This document shows positions 48,891 through 57,442 of a stretch of DNA of 64,000 bases, in pieces (within the stretch, counting starts at the first letter, position 1; each line of letters opens with the position of its first letter). The position numbers and the translations under genes are program-made. The notes beneath the pieces are model-generated. The model was not told where the DNA came from and did no database searches. It saw nothing but the letters and a program-made list of their open reading frames with translations. The DNA is from Pseudomonadota bacterium (GTDB taxonomy: Bacteria > Pseudomonadota > Alphaproteobacteria > Sphingomonadales > Sphingomonadaceae), in assembly GCA_023423655.1 (NCBI GenBank), contig JAFAFE010000006.1, positions 930,001 through 994,000 of the forward strand, given 5' to 3'.

Positions 48891-50131
48891 GTGAGGCGGC
48901 AAGCGCCGCTGCGCGCATCACGACATTGGACGCGACGCGCGGGGTGGCGGTCATCGGCATATTGCTGATGAACATTATCAGCTTTTCGATGCCCGCCCCG
49001 GCTTATTTCAACCCGATGAGTTGGGGCGGCACCAGCGCGGCGGACATGGCCGCTTATCTGCTCTCCGCCATCTTTGTCGACAGCAAGATGCGCGCGCTTT
49101 TCTCGCTGCTGTTCGGGGCAAGCATGGTGCTGGTCATCGACCGCGCATCGGCCAAGGGCGAAAATGGCGGCAAGGTCCATTTCCTGCGCATGGCGACCCT
49201 GTTGCTGATCGGCCTCGCCCATCTTTATCTGCTGTGGCAGGGGGATATATTAACGCTCTATGCCATGTGCGGCATGGTCGCTTTCCTGTTCATCGACAAA
49301 GCGCCGCGCACGCTTTTATGGATTGCGCTCGCTTTGTTCGGTCTGGGCCTGTTCCTGTGGCTAAGCCTCACTGTGCCGCTGCTCACTATGGGTCATATGG
49401 TCGATCAGGGCAGCTTGCCCGCGACGATGCAGCAGGATTGGGAGGATATGCTCCCGATTATCGGCGGATCGGCCGAGGCGATTGCCCAAGAGGTTACCGC
49501 GATGCGCGGCAATTATGCCACAGTCTTCGCCTATCGCGCCGAATGGCTCGCCGCTCCTTTGGCTCAGTTTCTGCTCTATGGTCCCGAAACCATTGCGTTG
49601 ATGCTCGTAGGAGCCGCGATGCAGCGAAGCGGCTTTTTCAGCGGCGGCTGGACGCGCGCGCAGCTTACGAGGCTTGGCTGGGGGTTGGGCGTGCCCGCAC
49701 TCCTCATTCTCGCCCTGCTCCATCTATGGCTGTGGCAGGCCGGTTTCCCCGCTGTCGAAACCTTCCTAGTCGCCGTCTGGGTGAGCGCGCCATTCGATTA
49801 TTTGCTCGCCATCGCTTATGCCGCGATCATCGTGCTGCTGGTCAGCACGCATAGCCAAAGCGCGCTTGTGCAGCGCCTTGCCGCCACGGGGCGCGCGGCG
49901 TTCAGCAATTATCTCGGCACCACAATTGTCATGACCACGCTCTTTTACGGCTATGGCCTCGGCCTGTTCGGCACCATCGCGCGCGCGGCGGTCTATCTGT
50001 TCGTGGTGGGGGCAGCGATGCTTATGCTGCTCTGGTCCAAGCCTTGGCTCGACCGCTTCCATTACGGCCCGATGGAATGGCTATGGCGCAGCATGGCGCG
50101 TGGGAGATTGCAGCCGCTCCGCAAGCGCTGA
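48887..50131 (+). CDS. DUF418 family membrane protein
   Basis: A 414-residue multi-pass inner-membrane protein of the DUF418/YeiB type. It opens with ITTLDATRGVAVIGILLMNI, the family's LDxLRGxAxxGI start, has about ten helices, and ends with the conserved C-terminal DUF418 part (ATGRAAFSNYLGTTIVMTTL, GPMEWLWRS). The start TTG 48887 overlaps the previous stop (TTGA), implying coupled translation. The family's function is not established. It may be co-transcribed with the propeller protein. Confidence 0.85.
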   Translation: MSEAASAAARITTLDATRGVAVIGILLMNIISFSMPAPAYFNPMSWGGTSAADMAAYLLSAIFVDSKMRALFSLLFGASMVLVIDRASAKGENGGKVHFLRMATLLLIGLAHLYLLWQGDILTLYAMCGMVAFLFIDKAPRTLLWIALALFGLGLFLWLSLTVPLLTMGHMVDQGSLPATMQQDWEDMLPIIGGSAEAIAQEVTAMRGNYATVFAYRAEWLAAPLAQFLLYGPETIALMLVGAAMQRSGFFSGGWTRAQLTRLGWGLGVPALLILALLHLWLWQAGFPAVETFLVAVWVSAPFDYLLAIAYAAIIVLLVSTHSQSALVQRLAATGRAAFSNYLGTTIVMTTLFYGYGLGLFGTIARAAVYLFVVGAAMLMLLWSKPWLDRFHYGPMEWLWRSMARGRLQPLRKR

Positions 50132-50137
50132 CGCGTC

Positions 50138-50437
50138 CTACCCCGCCTGCTTATCCCTATGGCGGCTCATGAACAGGCCGCTCTGGCGTCCTAAAATCAC
50201 GCCGACCATACCGATTGCGATCATGCCGAGGTCGCTTGGTTCATCAAGGCCGATGGCGTGCATCGTCGCGACCGCCTTGGCCAAGCCGGTCTGGGCATAA
50301 GCGGGGGTGACGAGCGCAAAGCCGGTGACCACCACCAATGCCATGATGGTGAGCCAGGGCAGGCGGCGCTTCCAGCGTTGCAACGGCGCAGGGCCGGACG
50401 ACGGATGCTCTTCAACGTCCACGGGCTGGTAAGCCAT
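50138..50437 (-). CDS. Small protein with PEP-CTERM-like C-terminus
   Basis: A 99-residue protein: polar N-terminus, a hydrophobic helix (LPWLTIMALVVVTGFALVTP) ending in an AYAQ signal-like site, a short linker, and a tail DEPSDLGMIAIGMVGVILGR followed by basic residues. A Pro-containing motif, a hydrophobic stretch and an Arg-rich end resemble the PEP-CTERM sorting signal handled by exosortases. No exosortase gene is in the window. ATG 50437 is used. Its convergent neighbour is DUF418. Confidence 0.5.
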   Translation of the reverse strand: MAYQPVDVEEHPSSGPAPLQRWKRRLPWLTIMALVVVTGFALVTPAYAQTGLAKAVATMHAIGLDEPSDLGMIAIGMVGVILGRQSGLFMSRHRDKQAG

Positions 50438-50625
50438 GGTGCCAAATCCTTCATGGTCCGTGAACAAACCCCCTGTTTGTTCCGGCGCATTGGTTAATGA
50501 TGCGACGAGTCCGGCCTCTTTCTGCGCCGGTTATGCGCGTGTTAATAAGGTAAATGCCGCTGCGCGCCAAGCCTGTTTGCACATAAAAGCGCAACGAAAC
50601 GGGACGAGTGGTGTAACGCTTTGTA

Positions 50626-51399
50626 TTACAACCCGATCGGCGTGCGGGCGGGCAATCCGGCGGCGCGGAAGGCGGCATGGGCGTCGGCGATGCTCGCTTG
50701 GCCGAAATGGAAGATGGAGGCGGCCAACACGGCGCTGGCATGGCCTTCGCGCACCCCTTCGACGAGGTGTTCAAGGCTACCGACCCCGCCCGACGCAATC
50801 ACCGGCACAGATACCGCATCGGCAATCATGCGGGTAAGCGCAAGGTCATAGCCATCGCGCGTGCCGTCGCGGTCCATCGAGGTCACAAGCAATTCGCCCG
50901 CGCCCAATCGGGTGAGCTTCACCGCATGGGCGAGGGCGTCAATGCCGGTCGCGGTGCGGCCCCCGTGGGTGAAAATTTCCCAGCGGCCCGGCTCTACCTG
51001 CCGCGCGTCGATGGAGGCGGTGATGCACTGGCTGCCAAAGCGTTCCGCAATGTCCGCGACCAGTTCGGGACGAGCGACGGCTGCGCTATTGACCGCCACC
51101 TTGTCCGCGCCTGCCAGCAAGAGGGCGCGCGCATCTTCATGGCTGCGCACGCCCCCGCCGACGGTCAGCGGCATGAAGCATTGGCTCGCGGTGCGCTCGA
51201 CCATATCGAGCAAGGTGCCGCGCCCTTCATGGCTTGCGGAAATGTCGAGGAAGCACAGTTCATCCGCGCCCGCTGCATCATAAGCGCGCGCCTGTTCAAC
51301 CGGATCGCCTGCGTCCTTCAAATCGACAAAATTGACGCCTTTGACCACGCGGCCATCTTTAACGTCGAGGCAGGGGATGACGCGGACGCGGACGGTCAA
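50626..51399 (-). CDS. hisF: Imidazole glycerol phosphate synthase, HisF subunit
   Basis: Cyclase subunit of the HisFH complex, 257 residues, making imidazole glycerol phosphate and AICAR. The (beta/alpha)8 barrel begins VRVIPCLDVKDGRVVKGVNF with the catalytic Asp in CLDVKDG, and the phosphate-binding loops are in VAVNSAAVA and ASGGVGSLEHL. It is the last his gene on this strand here; the hisE gene often found next is absent. A repeat-rich gap of about 140 bases separates it from hisA. Confidence 0.97.
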   Translation of the reverse strand: MTVRVRVIPCLDVKDGRVVKGVNFVDLKDAGDPVEQARAYDAAGADELCFLDISASHEGRGTLLDMVERTASQCFMPLTVGGGVRSHEDARALLLAGADKVAVNSAAVARPELVADIAERFGSQCITASIDARQVEPGRWEIFTHGGRTATGIDALAHAVKLTRLGAGELLVTSMDRDGTRDGYDLALTRMIADAVSVPVIASGGVGSLEHLVEGVREGHASAVLAASIFHFGQASIADAHAAFRAAGLPARTPIGL

Positions 51400-51413
51400 T
51401 TAAGCCTCCCGTA

Positions 51414-51485
51414 GTGCTGAGCTTGTCGAAGCACGGTCAGAAGGTGGCGCTAAGCCTGAGCCACGTGCTTCGACAGGCTCAGCAC
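51414..51485. repeat. Intergenic inverted repeat, 21-bp arms
   Basis: GTGCTGAGCTTGTCGAAGCA plus C (51414-51434) and GTGCTTCGACAGGCTCAGCA plus C (51465-51485) pair with one mismatch over 21 bases. The same core (AGCCTGTCGAAG/CTTCGACAGG) appears at 62561-62632, so this is a dispersed family. It lies between hisA and hisF. Confidence 0.85.
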
Positions 51486-51488
51486 TAG

Positions 51489-51540
51489 CGGGTGTGGGGA
51501 GAGTCTTTGCCACAACGGGTTTGGGGAGAGTCTTTGTCAC
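51489..51540. repeat. 25-bp tandem direct repeat
   Basis: Two copies beginning CGGGTGTGGGGAGAGTCTTT (51489) and CGGGTTTGGGGAGAGTCTTT (51516), each ending in G-C/T-CAC, separated by two bases and differing at two positions. It lies in the short gap after hisA; no function evident. Confidence 0.85.
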
Positions 51541-51542
51541 TC

Positions 51543-52280
51543 TCAATCGTCCTTCGCCGCCAGCGCCAAGGCGGTCGCAAGGTCGAGCCGTCCGTCATAA
51601 ATGGCGCGGCCGGTAATCACGCCTTCCACCCCGTCGCGCGCGTGGAGGGCGAGCAGGCGGATGTCGGAAATGCCCGCAACCCCGCCCGATGCAATCACCG
51701 GAATATCCACCTGCCGCGCCAGATCCACCGTCGCTTCGATATTGCAGCCTTTGAGAAGGCCATCGCGCCCGACATCGGTGAACAGCAAGGCGGCAACGCC
51801 CGCATCTTCGAACCGGCGCGCCATATCGACCACGCTGACGTCCGACACATCGGCCCAGCCTTGGGTTGCGACCATGCCGTCACGTGCATCGACCGCCACA
51901 ACGATGCCGCCCGGCCATGCGCGCGCCATATCCTTGACGAATTCGGGGTCTTTGAGCGCCGCCGTGCCGATGACCAGCCGCGATACGCCCAAGTTGAACC
52001 AGCGCGCGACCGCTTCTGCATCACGGATGCCGCCGCCCAGTTGCACATGGCCCGGAAACTGCTCGACTATCGCTTCGACCGCCGCGCCATTGACGCTTTC
52101 GCCCGCAAACGCGCCGTCGAGATCGACGACATGGATATGCTGCGCCCCCGCATCGGCAAACAGCATCGCTTGTGCTGCCGGATCATCACCATAGACGGTC
52201 GCGCGGTCCATATCCCCTTCGGCCAGCCGCACCACCTGCCCGCCTTTAAGGTCGATTGCCGGAAAAACGATAAGGCTCAT
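51543..52280 (-). CDS. hisA: ProFAR isomerase HisA
   Basis: Isomerase of the fourth step of histidine synthesis, 245 residues. It begins MSLIVFPAIDLKGGQVVRLA with the catalytic Asp in PAIDLK; the second catalytic Asp is in VVAVDARDG, and the phosphate loops VIGTAALKDP and ASGGVAGISD are present. ATG 52280 gives a start consistent with the family. It lies four bases downstream of hisH. Confidence 0.97.
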   Translation of the reverse strand: MSLIVFPAIDLKGGQVVRLAEGDMDRATVYGDDPAAQAMLFADAGAQHIHVVDLDGAFAGESVNGAAVEAIVEQFPGHVQLGGGIRDAEAVARWFNLGVSRLVIGTAALKDPEFVKDMARAWPGGIVVAVDARDGMVATQGWADVSDVSVVDMARRFEDAGVAALLFTDVGRDGLLKGCNIEATVDLARQVDIPVIASGGVAGISDIRLLALHARDGVEGVITGRAIYDGRLDLATALALAAKDD

Positions 52281-52284
52281 GGGG

Positions 52285-52905
52285 TCAGGGTCTCCAGTCG
52301 AGAAAGCGGGTGAGGAGCGCAAGGCCGAAGCCCTGGCTCTTTTCGGGGTGGAATTGCACACCGACCATATTGGCGCGGCCAACTGCGGCCACAATCGCCC
52401 CGCCATGATCGCTGGTCGCCAGTACATCGTCGGCGCTATCGGCGGCGAAATGATAGCTGTGGAGATAATAAGCCTCGCCCGCTTGCGTGAGCGGATGGGG
52501 GCGGGTCGGCACTACATCGTTCCAGCCCATATGCGGCACGCGCGCGGCAGGGTTGGCGGGCTGAAGCGCCTTCACCGTTCCCGCTATCCAGCCCAGCCCG
52601 TCATGCAAACCATGTTCTTCGCCTTGGGTCGCCATGAGCTGCATCCCCACGCAAATGCCGAGGAACGGTTTGCCGCCATCGCGCACTTGTTCGTTGAGAC
52701 ACTCGACCATGCCGGGAATGGCGGACAGCGCGTTCATGCAATGGGCAAAGGCCCCGACGCCGGGCAGCAGGATGCGGTCGGCTTTGCGCACCACATCGGC
52801 ATCATCGGTGACCGCCACATCACGCGCACCGGCGGCGTGGAGCGCATTGGCGACCGAGCGCAAATTCCCCGCGCCATAATCAATGAGCGCGATAGTTTCA
52901 GCCAT
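52285..52905 (-). CDS. hisH: Imidazole glycerol phosphate synthase, HisH subunit
   Basis: Glutaminase subunit feeding ammonia to HisF, 206 residues. MAETIALIDYGAGNLRSVAN at the N-terminus, the nucleophile Cys in FLGICVGMQLM, and the His-Glu pair in GVQFHPEKSQ form the class I amidotransferase triad. ATG 52905 lies within the end of hisB (eight-base overlap), indicating tight coupling. Confidence 0.97.
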   Translation of the reverse strand: MAETIALIDYGAGNLRSVANALHAAGARDVAVTDDADVVRKADRILLPGVGAFAHCMNALSAIPGMVECLNEQVRDGGKPFLGICVGMQLMATQGEEHGLHDGLGWIAGTVKALQPANPAARVPHMGWNDVVPTRPHPLTQAGEAYYLHSYHFAADSADDVLATSDHGGAIVAAVGRANMVGVQFHPEKSQGFGLALLTRFLDWRP

Positions 52906-53509
52906 CGGAAAGGCTGCCGCTCCCCAATATGCCCTTGGTCGAAGGGACTGCGCCTGCCTTGCGCGGGTCGATCTCGACCGCTTGGCGCAAGGCGCGGGCG
53001 AGCGCTTTGAAACAGCTTTCGGCAATATGGTGGTTATTGTCGCCATAGAGCGTTTCAATGTGGAGCGTGATGCCCGCACTTTGTGCAAAGCTCTGGAACC
53101 AGTGGATGAATAATTCGGTGTCCATCTCGCCTAGCCGCGGCTGGCTGAATGTCGTGTTGAACACACAAAAGGGTCGCCCCGAAATGTCGAGCGCGCACCG
53201 CGTCAGCGTTTCGTCCATCGGCGCATAGGCTTGGCCATAGCGCGCAATCCCGCCTTTATCGCCCAAGGCTTTGGCCACACATTCGCCCACCGCAATCGCG
53301 CTGTCTTCGACCGTGTGGTGCTGGTCGACATGAAGGTCGCCCTTGATTGCCACCTCCATATCCATGAGCGAATGGCGCGACAATTGTTCGAGCATATGGT
53401 CGAGAAAACCGATGCCGGTCGCCACCTGATAATGGCCGGAGCCATCGAGGTTGACCGCGACCTTAATGTCGGTTTCATGGGTTTTGCGGGCGATAGAGGC
53501 AGTACGCAT
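52898..53509 (-). CDS. hisB: Imidazoleglycerol-phosphate dehydratase
   Basis: Manganese-dependent dehydratase, 203 residues, monofunctional (no histidinol-phosphatase domain). Metal-binding motifs are GFLDHMLEQLSRH, DQHHTVEDSAIAVGE and DNNHHIAESCFKALARALR, with the C-terminal STKGIL block. ATG 53509 (MRTASIARKTHETDI) is the first gene of the hisB-H-A-F run. About 127 bases separate it from divergent sspB, probably the shared promoter region. Confidence 0.97.
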   Translation of the reverse strand: MRTASIARKTHETDIKVAVNLDGSGHYQVATGIGFLDHMLEQLSRHSLMDMEVAIKGDLHVDQHHTVEDSAIAVGECVAKALGDKGGIARYGQAYAPMDETLTRCALDISGRPFCVFNTTFSQPRLGEMDTELFIHWFQSFAQSAGITLHIETLYGDNNHHIAESCFKALARALRQAVEIDPRKAGAVPSTKGILGSGSLSDG

Positions 53510-53636
53510 AATGCGCCCGCCTATAGCGTGCCGGACGCGCCTTGCAAGCAATCGTGCCTTTCACCCCCTAAACTCGCAAGGATGTTGCGCATGGTCCCTC
53601 TTGACCTTGGCCGCCGAGACGTTCACCAACGGGCGC

Positions 53637-54122
53637 ATGAGCGAGGACAGCAGCACCGACAGCCTTATCCCTTATGATGAAATCGTGCAGGAGGCCTTGC
53701 GCGCCGTGGTTGGCCGCGTGCTGCGCGAGATCGAATCAACCGGACTGCCGGGCGAACATCATTTCTATATCACCTTCAAAACCCGTGCGACGGGGGTGAA
53801 TATCCCGAATCATCTTGTCGAGCGTTTCCCCGATGAAATGACGATCGTTCTCCAGCATAAATTCTGGGACTTGAAGGTCGAAGAGGACGGTTTTTCGGTC
53901 GGGCTTACCTTCAATCAGGTGCCGACGACCTTGTTCATCCCCTATTCGGCGATTACCGCTTTTGTGGATCCTTCGGTCGATTTCGGGCTGCAATTCCATG
54001 TTGCGGATGATGGCACCAGCGGCCCCGAACCGCATGACGAAGCCGAAAATGACCATCCCGCCACCGCACCAGTCGAAGATGGCTCCAATGTCGTGACGGT
54101 GGATTTCGGGCGCAAGAAATAG
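53637..54122 (+). CDS. sspB: ClpXP adaptor protein SspB
   Basis: Adaptor delivering ssrA-tagged proteins to ClpXP, 161 residues, alphaproteobacterial type. The core runs from LIPYDEIVQEALRAVVGRVL through HHFYITFKTRATGVNIPNHL, DEMTIVLQHKFWDLKVEEDG and IPYSAITAFVDPSVDFGLQF. A disordered acidic linker follows, then the short C-terminal tail (NVVTVDFGRKK), which docks on the ClpX zinc-binding domain in homologues. ATG 53637 gives a normal length. Confidence 0.93.
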   Translation: MSEDSSTDSLIPYDEIVQEALRAVVGRVLREIESTGLPGEHHFYITFKTRATGVNIPNHLVERFPDEMTIVLQHKFWDLKVEEDGFSVGLTFNQVPTTLFIPYSAITAFVDPSVDFGLQFHVADDGTSGPEPHDEAENDHPATAPVEDGSNVVTVDFGRKK

Positions 54123-54244
54123 GCGAAGCCTTTTTGCGTAGGTCTTAAGCGCGACACGTAAACCGTTTTCCGGAACCTCCACCGCGCGGCGGCGTTTATT
54201 CCCACATCTCTTGCCAACGCATTTTCATGCAAAGGAACGATATA

Positions 54245-54571
54245 GTGGCATTTTTCGACAGTCTTGTGCGCAACACCCTTGGCCGCAAAAATGCGCGGAT
54301 CGGCGAAAGCCATCCGGTCGCCAGCACGCTCATCGGCATCGGCACGCTCGCCATCGCCCGCCGCTTCCTCCCCGCCCGCGCGGCGATTTTGGGCGGCACG
54401 ATTTTGGCGGGCTATATCACCAAAAAATATGCCGATTACCAGACTGACCAAGCGAAGGGCGGCGAAGCCTATGCCGATGTCAAACTGGCCGGCACCGACG
54501 CCAAGCTCGCAGATAATGTTTCCGCCAAGACCAAGAAAGTGCGCGAGGTGGTGAAGAAGGCCGCGAAGTAA
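54245..54571 (+). CDS. Small membrane-associated protein, unknown function
   Basis: A 108-residue protein with a hydrophobic central region (residues ~28-60: SHPVASTLIGIGTLAIARRF and ILGGTILAGYITKKY) and a Lys/Ala-rich C-terminal helix. No family is recognised. GTG 54245 is chosen over ATG 54227 because AAAGGA stands eight bases before it. It lies between sspB and the convergent HAD phosphatase gene. Confidence 0.6.
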   Translation: MAFFDSLVRNTLGRKNARIGESHPVASTLIGIGTLAIARRFLPARAAILGGTILAGYITKKYADYQTDQAKGGEAYADVKLAGTDAKLADNVSAKTKKVREVVKKAAK

Positions 54572-54589
54572 CCCGCGCGGCTTTTTCCC

Positions 54590-55270
54590 CTACCCCTCCC
54601 GAAAGTCCAACACCGGCCAACCGCGTTGTTCCGCCAAGACGCGCAGCTTGGGTGACGGGGTGGTGGCGAAGGCTTCGTCGGCGAGGTCAAGCATCGGTGC
54701 GTCCGATACATGGTCGGAATAGCAGCGTAAGTGCGCCTCCTCCCGTTTGACGCCAATCTGTTCCATCCATTGCGCAATGCGCGGGAGTTTTTCCCGGTCA
54801 TAGCAATTTTCGCCGTCAATTTGCGCAAGGATGGTGCCGTCCGCTGCGCTGACCAGCCTGGTGCCGATCACATCCTCCGCCGCAATGCCGATCCGCGCGG
54901 CAATCGCATGGACATAAAGTTCATAAGATGCGGTGCAGAGTGCAACGCGATAACCCGCGGCCTGATCGTCGGCGATGCGCGCGCGCGCTTTGGCGTAAAG
55001 ATTGCGCGCGACCACGCGGTCGGCATAGGTTTCGATATGCGGGGCGAGGCGTTGCGGCGACAGGCGCGTGCCCAAGAGCAGCGCAAGATTAATCTCCTTC
55101 AACCGTTTCCGGCTCACCAGTTTCGCCGCATAGCCCGCCATCGCCAGCAGCGCGAACGGCGCGAGAAGTAAGCGCCAAGGGGCCATCCGCGCCGCGACAA
55201 ACAGCAGGAACGGCGTATAGGTTCCTCTTATAGTGACCGTACGGTCCATGTCATAAATCGCGAGTTTCAC
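54590..55270 (-). CDS. HAD-superfamily subfamily IB phosphatase
   Basis: A 226-residue phosphatase-like protein. Motif I is AIYDMDRTVT (nucleophile and acid aspartates), motif II the Thr/Ser in ALCTASYE, motif III the Lys in DREKLPRI, and motif IV CYSDHVSDAPMLDLAD. A hydrophobic segment (APWRLLLAPFALLAMAGYAA) in the cap suggests membrane contact, as in some SerB-like and phosphatidylglycerophosphate-type relatives. Substrate unknown. It is divergent from the mla operon. Confidence 0.88.
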   Translation of the reverse strand: MKLAIYDMDRTVTIRGTYTPFLLFVAARMAPWRLLLAPFALLAMAGYAAKLVSRKRLKEINLALLLGTRLSPQRLAPHIETYADRVVARNLYAKARARIADDQAAGYRVALCTASYELYVHAIAARIGIAAEDVIGTRLVSAADGTILAQIDGENCYDREKLPRIAQWMEQIGVKREEAHLRCYSDHVSDAPMLDLADEAFATTPSPKLRVLAEQRGWPVLDFREG

Positions 55271-55363
55271 CCTGTTATCGGCCTTATATTATGTAAACCG
55301 GATTAGTTTTCCTACATTCTTTGCTTGCCGATAGCGTCAATTTCGCACAGTGTCGCGCCCGTT

Positions 55364-56473
55364 ATGCAAGATGGGGCGGAGCAGGTCCGGGTTGATACCG
55401 ATGATCGGGATGTTGTCCGCTTAAGCGGACGGCTGACCCTTGGCCGTATCGGCGATCTGCCCGAACGGCTTGCGAGCCTTGACGCCCCGCCCAAGACCAT
55501 CGACATCAGCCAGGTCATCCATATGGACACGGTTGGCGCCTGGCTTGTCTATAAGCTGGCGCGCGACAGCGGGGCTCAGATTGAGGGCGCGAGCGAACAA
55601 TCCGCCGGACTGTTGGCCGAAGTGCAAAATGCCGACCAAGGCGTCAAAATCCGCCCCGAACAGAGCAACGCTTTCATCCGGATGCTCGATGAAGTCGGCA
55701 CATCGGTCCATGGCGCGCTCACCAATTTCATGGGGATGATCGGCTTTCTCGGCGCGACTGTGCTGGGGATATTGGGCCTCATCGCCCATCCCAGCCGCTT
55801 CCGCGTCAATGCGATGGTGTCGCAATTCAAGGCGGTCGGCGTCGATGCGCTCGGCATTATCGGCCTGATGAGCTTCCTCATCGGCGTGGTGATAGCCCAG
55901 CAAGGCGCGACCCAGCTTGAACTGTTCGGCATGGAGATGTTCACCATCAACCTTGTCGGGCGCTCGTCGATGCGCGAACTCGGTGTCCTGATGACCGCAA
56001 TCATGGTTGCGGGCCGGTCGGGATCGGCCTTTGCCGCACAGCTTGGCACGATGAAGCTTACCGAAGAAGTGGACGCGATGCGGACCATCGGGGTGTCGCC
56101 GATGGAAGCCTTGGTCCTGCCGCGCGTGCTCGCCTCGATTGTGATGATGCCACTGCTCGGCTTTTATGCCGGGATTGCCGCTTTGTTCGGTGGCATGGTA
56201 TTTTGCTGGGCGGGCCTTGGCATTCCGCCGCTCACTTATGTGCAGCGTATCCAGGAAGTGGTGCCGCTCACCGATGTTCTTATCGGCCTCATCAAAGCGC
56301 CGGTATTCGGGGCCATCGTTGCGATTGCAGGCTGTTATAACGGGATGCAGGTCAAGGATAATGCCGAACAGGTCGGCCAGCGCACGACCGACGCGGTGGT
56401 GCAGGGTATCTTCCTAGTCATCGTTCTCGATGCGTTTTTCGCGGTCTTCTTTACCTCCCTCGGGTGGAAGTGA
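55364..56473 (+). CDS. mlaE: MlaE-type lipid ABC permease with N-terminal STAS domain
   Basis: Inner-membrane permease of a phospholipid (Mla/MCE) transporter, 369 residues. The first ~100 residues look like a STAS domain (VVRLSGRLTLGRIGDLPERL, IDISQVIHMDTVGAWLVYKL), here fused where E. coli uses separate MlaB. The permease core carries VDALGIIGLMSFLIGVVIAQ and the conserved VEDxLRTxGV-like block EEVDAMRTIGVSPMEALVLP. ATG 55364 is used; a TTG at 55325 would extend it by 13 residues. Its stop overlaps the mlaF start (TGATG). Confidence 0.93.
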   Translation: MQDGAEQVRVDTDDRDVVRLSGRLTLGRIGDLPERLASLDAPPKTIDISQVIHMDTVGAWLVYKLARDSGAQIEGASEQSAGLLAEVQNADQGVKIRPEQSNAFIRMLDEVGTSVHGALTNFMGMIGFLGATVLGILGLIAHPSRFRVNAMVSQFKAVGVDALGIIGLMSFLIGVVIAQQGATQLELFGMEMFTINLVGRSSMRELGVLMTAIMVAGRSGSAFAAQLGTMKLTEEVDAMRTIGVSPMEALVLPRVLASIVMMPLLGFYAGIAALFGGMVFCWAGLGIPPLTYVQRIQEVVPLTDVLIGLIKAPVFGAIVAIAGCYNGMQVKDNAEQVGQRTTDAVVQGIFLVIVLDAFFAVFFTSLGWK

Positions 56474-57438
56474 TGAAATTGCCGTTCCGCCCCAAAGCCG
56501 AGCCGGAAACCGGCCAGCCCGCCGTCAAAGTGCGCAAGGGCAAAACCGACCGCTATGCCGGACGCAGCCCCAAAATCCGGCCCGAAGAGCATGAGGTCGC
56601 CATCAGCATCCGCGGGCTGCGCAACAGTTTCGGCGAACAGGTGGTGCATGAAGGACTGGACCTTGATGTGCGGCGCGGCGAGATTTTGGGCATTGTCGGC
56701 GGGTCGGGCACGGGCAAATCGGTGCTGATGCGCTCGATCATCGGCTTGCAGGAGCCGGACGAGGGCGACATTCGCGTGTTCGATACGCGCATGACCGACG
56801 TTGAAGATGAATATGACGCGCTCGACCTGCGCCGCCGCTGGGGCGTATTGTTCCAAGGCGGCGCGCTCTTTTCGACGCTGACGGTGGCCGAAAATATCCA
56901 GGTGCCGATCCGCGAATTTTATCCGCATATGGATCCGGACCTGCGCGATGAAATTGCCGCCTATAAGGTCGCGATGGTCGGGCTTCCGCCCGATGCCGGT
57001 CCCAAATATCCGTCCGAACTGTCGGGCGGCATGAAGAAACGCGCAGGGCTGGCGCGCGCGCTGGCGCTCGATCCCGCTTTGCTGTTCCTCGATGAACCGA
57101 CCGCAGGGCTTGACCCGATTGGCGCGGCGGCGTTCGATACGCTCACCCGCAATCTTAAAGAAGCGATGGGCCTCACCGTTTTCCTCATCACCCACGATCT
57201 TGATACGCTTTATGCGATTTGCGACCGGGTTGCGGTGCTGGCGGACAAAAAGGTGATTGCGGTCGGCACGATTGACGAGCTGCTTGCAACCGACCATCCG
57301 TGGATTCAGGAATATTTCAACGGGCCGCGCGGGCGCGCTGCCGCCAAAGAATTTGATAATGTCCAGGACAGCAAGGAAAATGCTAAAGCGGACGCTGTGA
57401 CAACAGCACAGGAAACGCCCGAGGGCGAACAAGGATAA
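56473..57438 (+). CDS. mlaF: MlaF-type lipid ABC transporter ATPase
   Basis: Cytoplasmic ATPase of the Mla/MCE lipid transporter, 321 residues. Walker A is GGSGTGKSVLMR, signature ELSGGMKKRAGLARAL, Walker B LLFLDEPTAGLDP with the switch His in LITHDLDTL. About 45 basic residues precede and a charged tail of ~30 residues follows the core. ATG 56473 overlaps the mlaE stop. Four bases separate it from mlaD. Confidence 0.95.
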   Translation: MKLPFRPKAEPETGQPAVKVRKGKTDRYAGRSPKIRPEEHEVAISIRGLRNSFGEQVVHEGLDLDVRRGEILGIVGGSGTGKSVLMRSIIGLQEPDEGDIRVFDTRMTDVEDEYDALDLRRRWGVLFQGGALFSTLTVAENIQVPIREFYPHMDPDLRDEIAAYKVAMVGLPPDAGPKYPSELSGGMKKRAGLARALALDPALLFLDEPTAGLDPIGAAAFDTLTRNLKEAMGLTVFLITHDLDTLYAICDRVAVLADKKVIAVGTIDELLATDHPWIQEYFNGPRGRAAAKEFDNVQDSKENAKADAVTTAQETPEGEQG

Positions 57439-57442
57439 GGTC

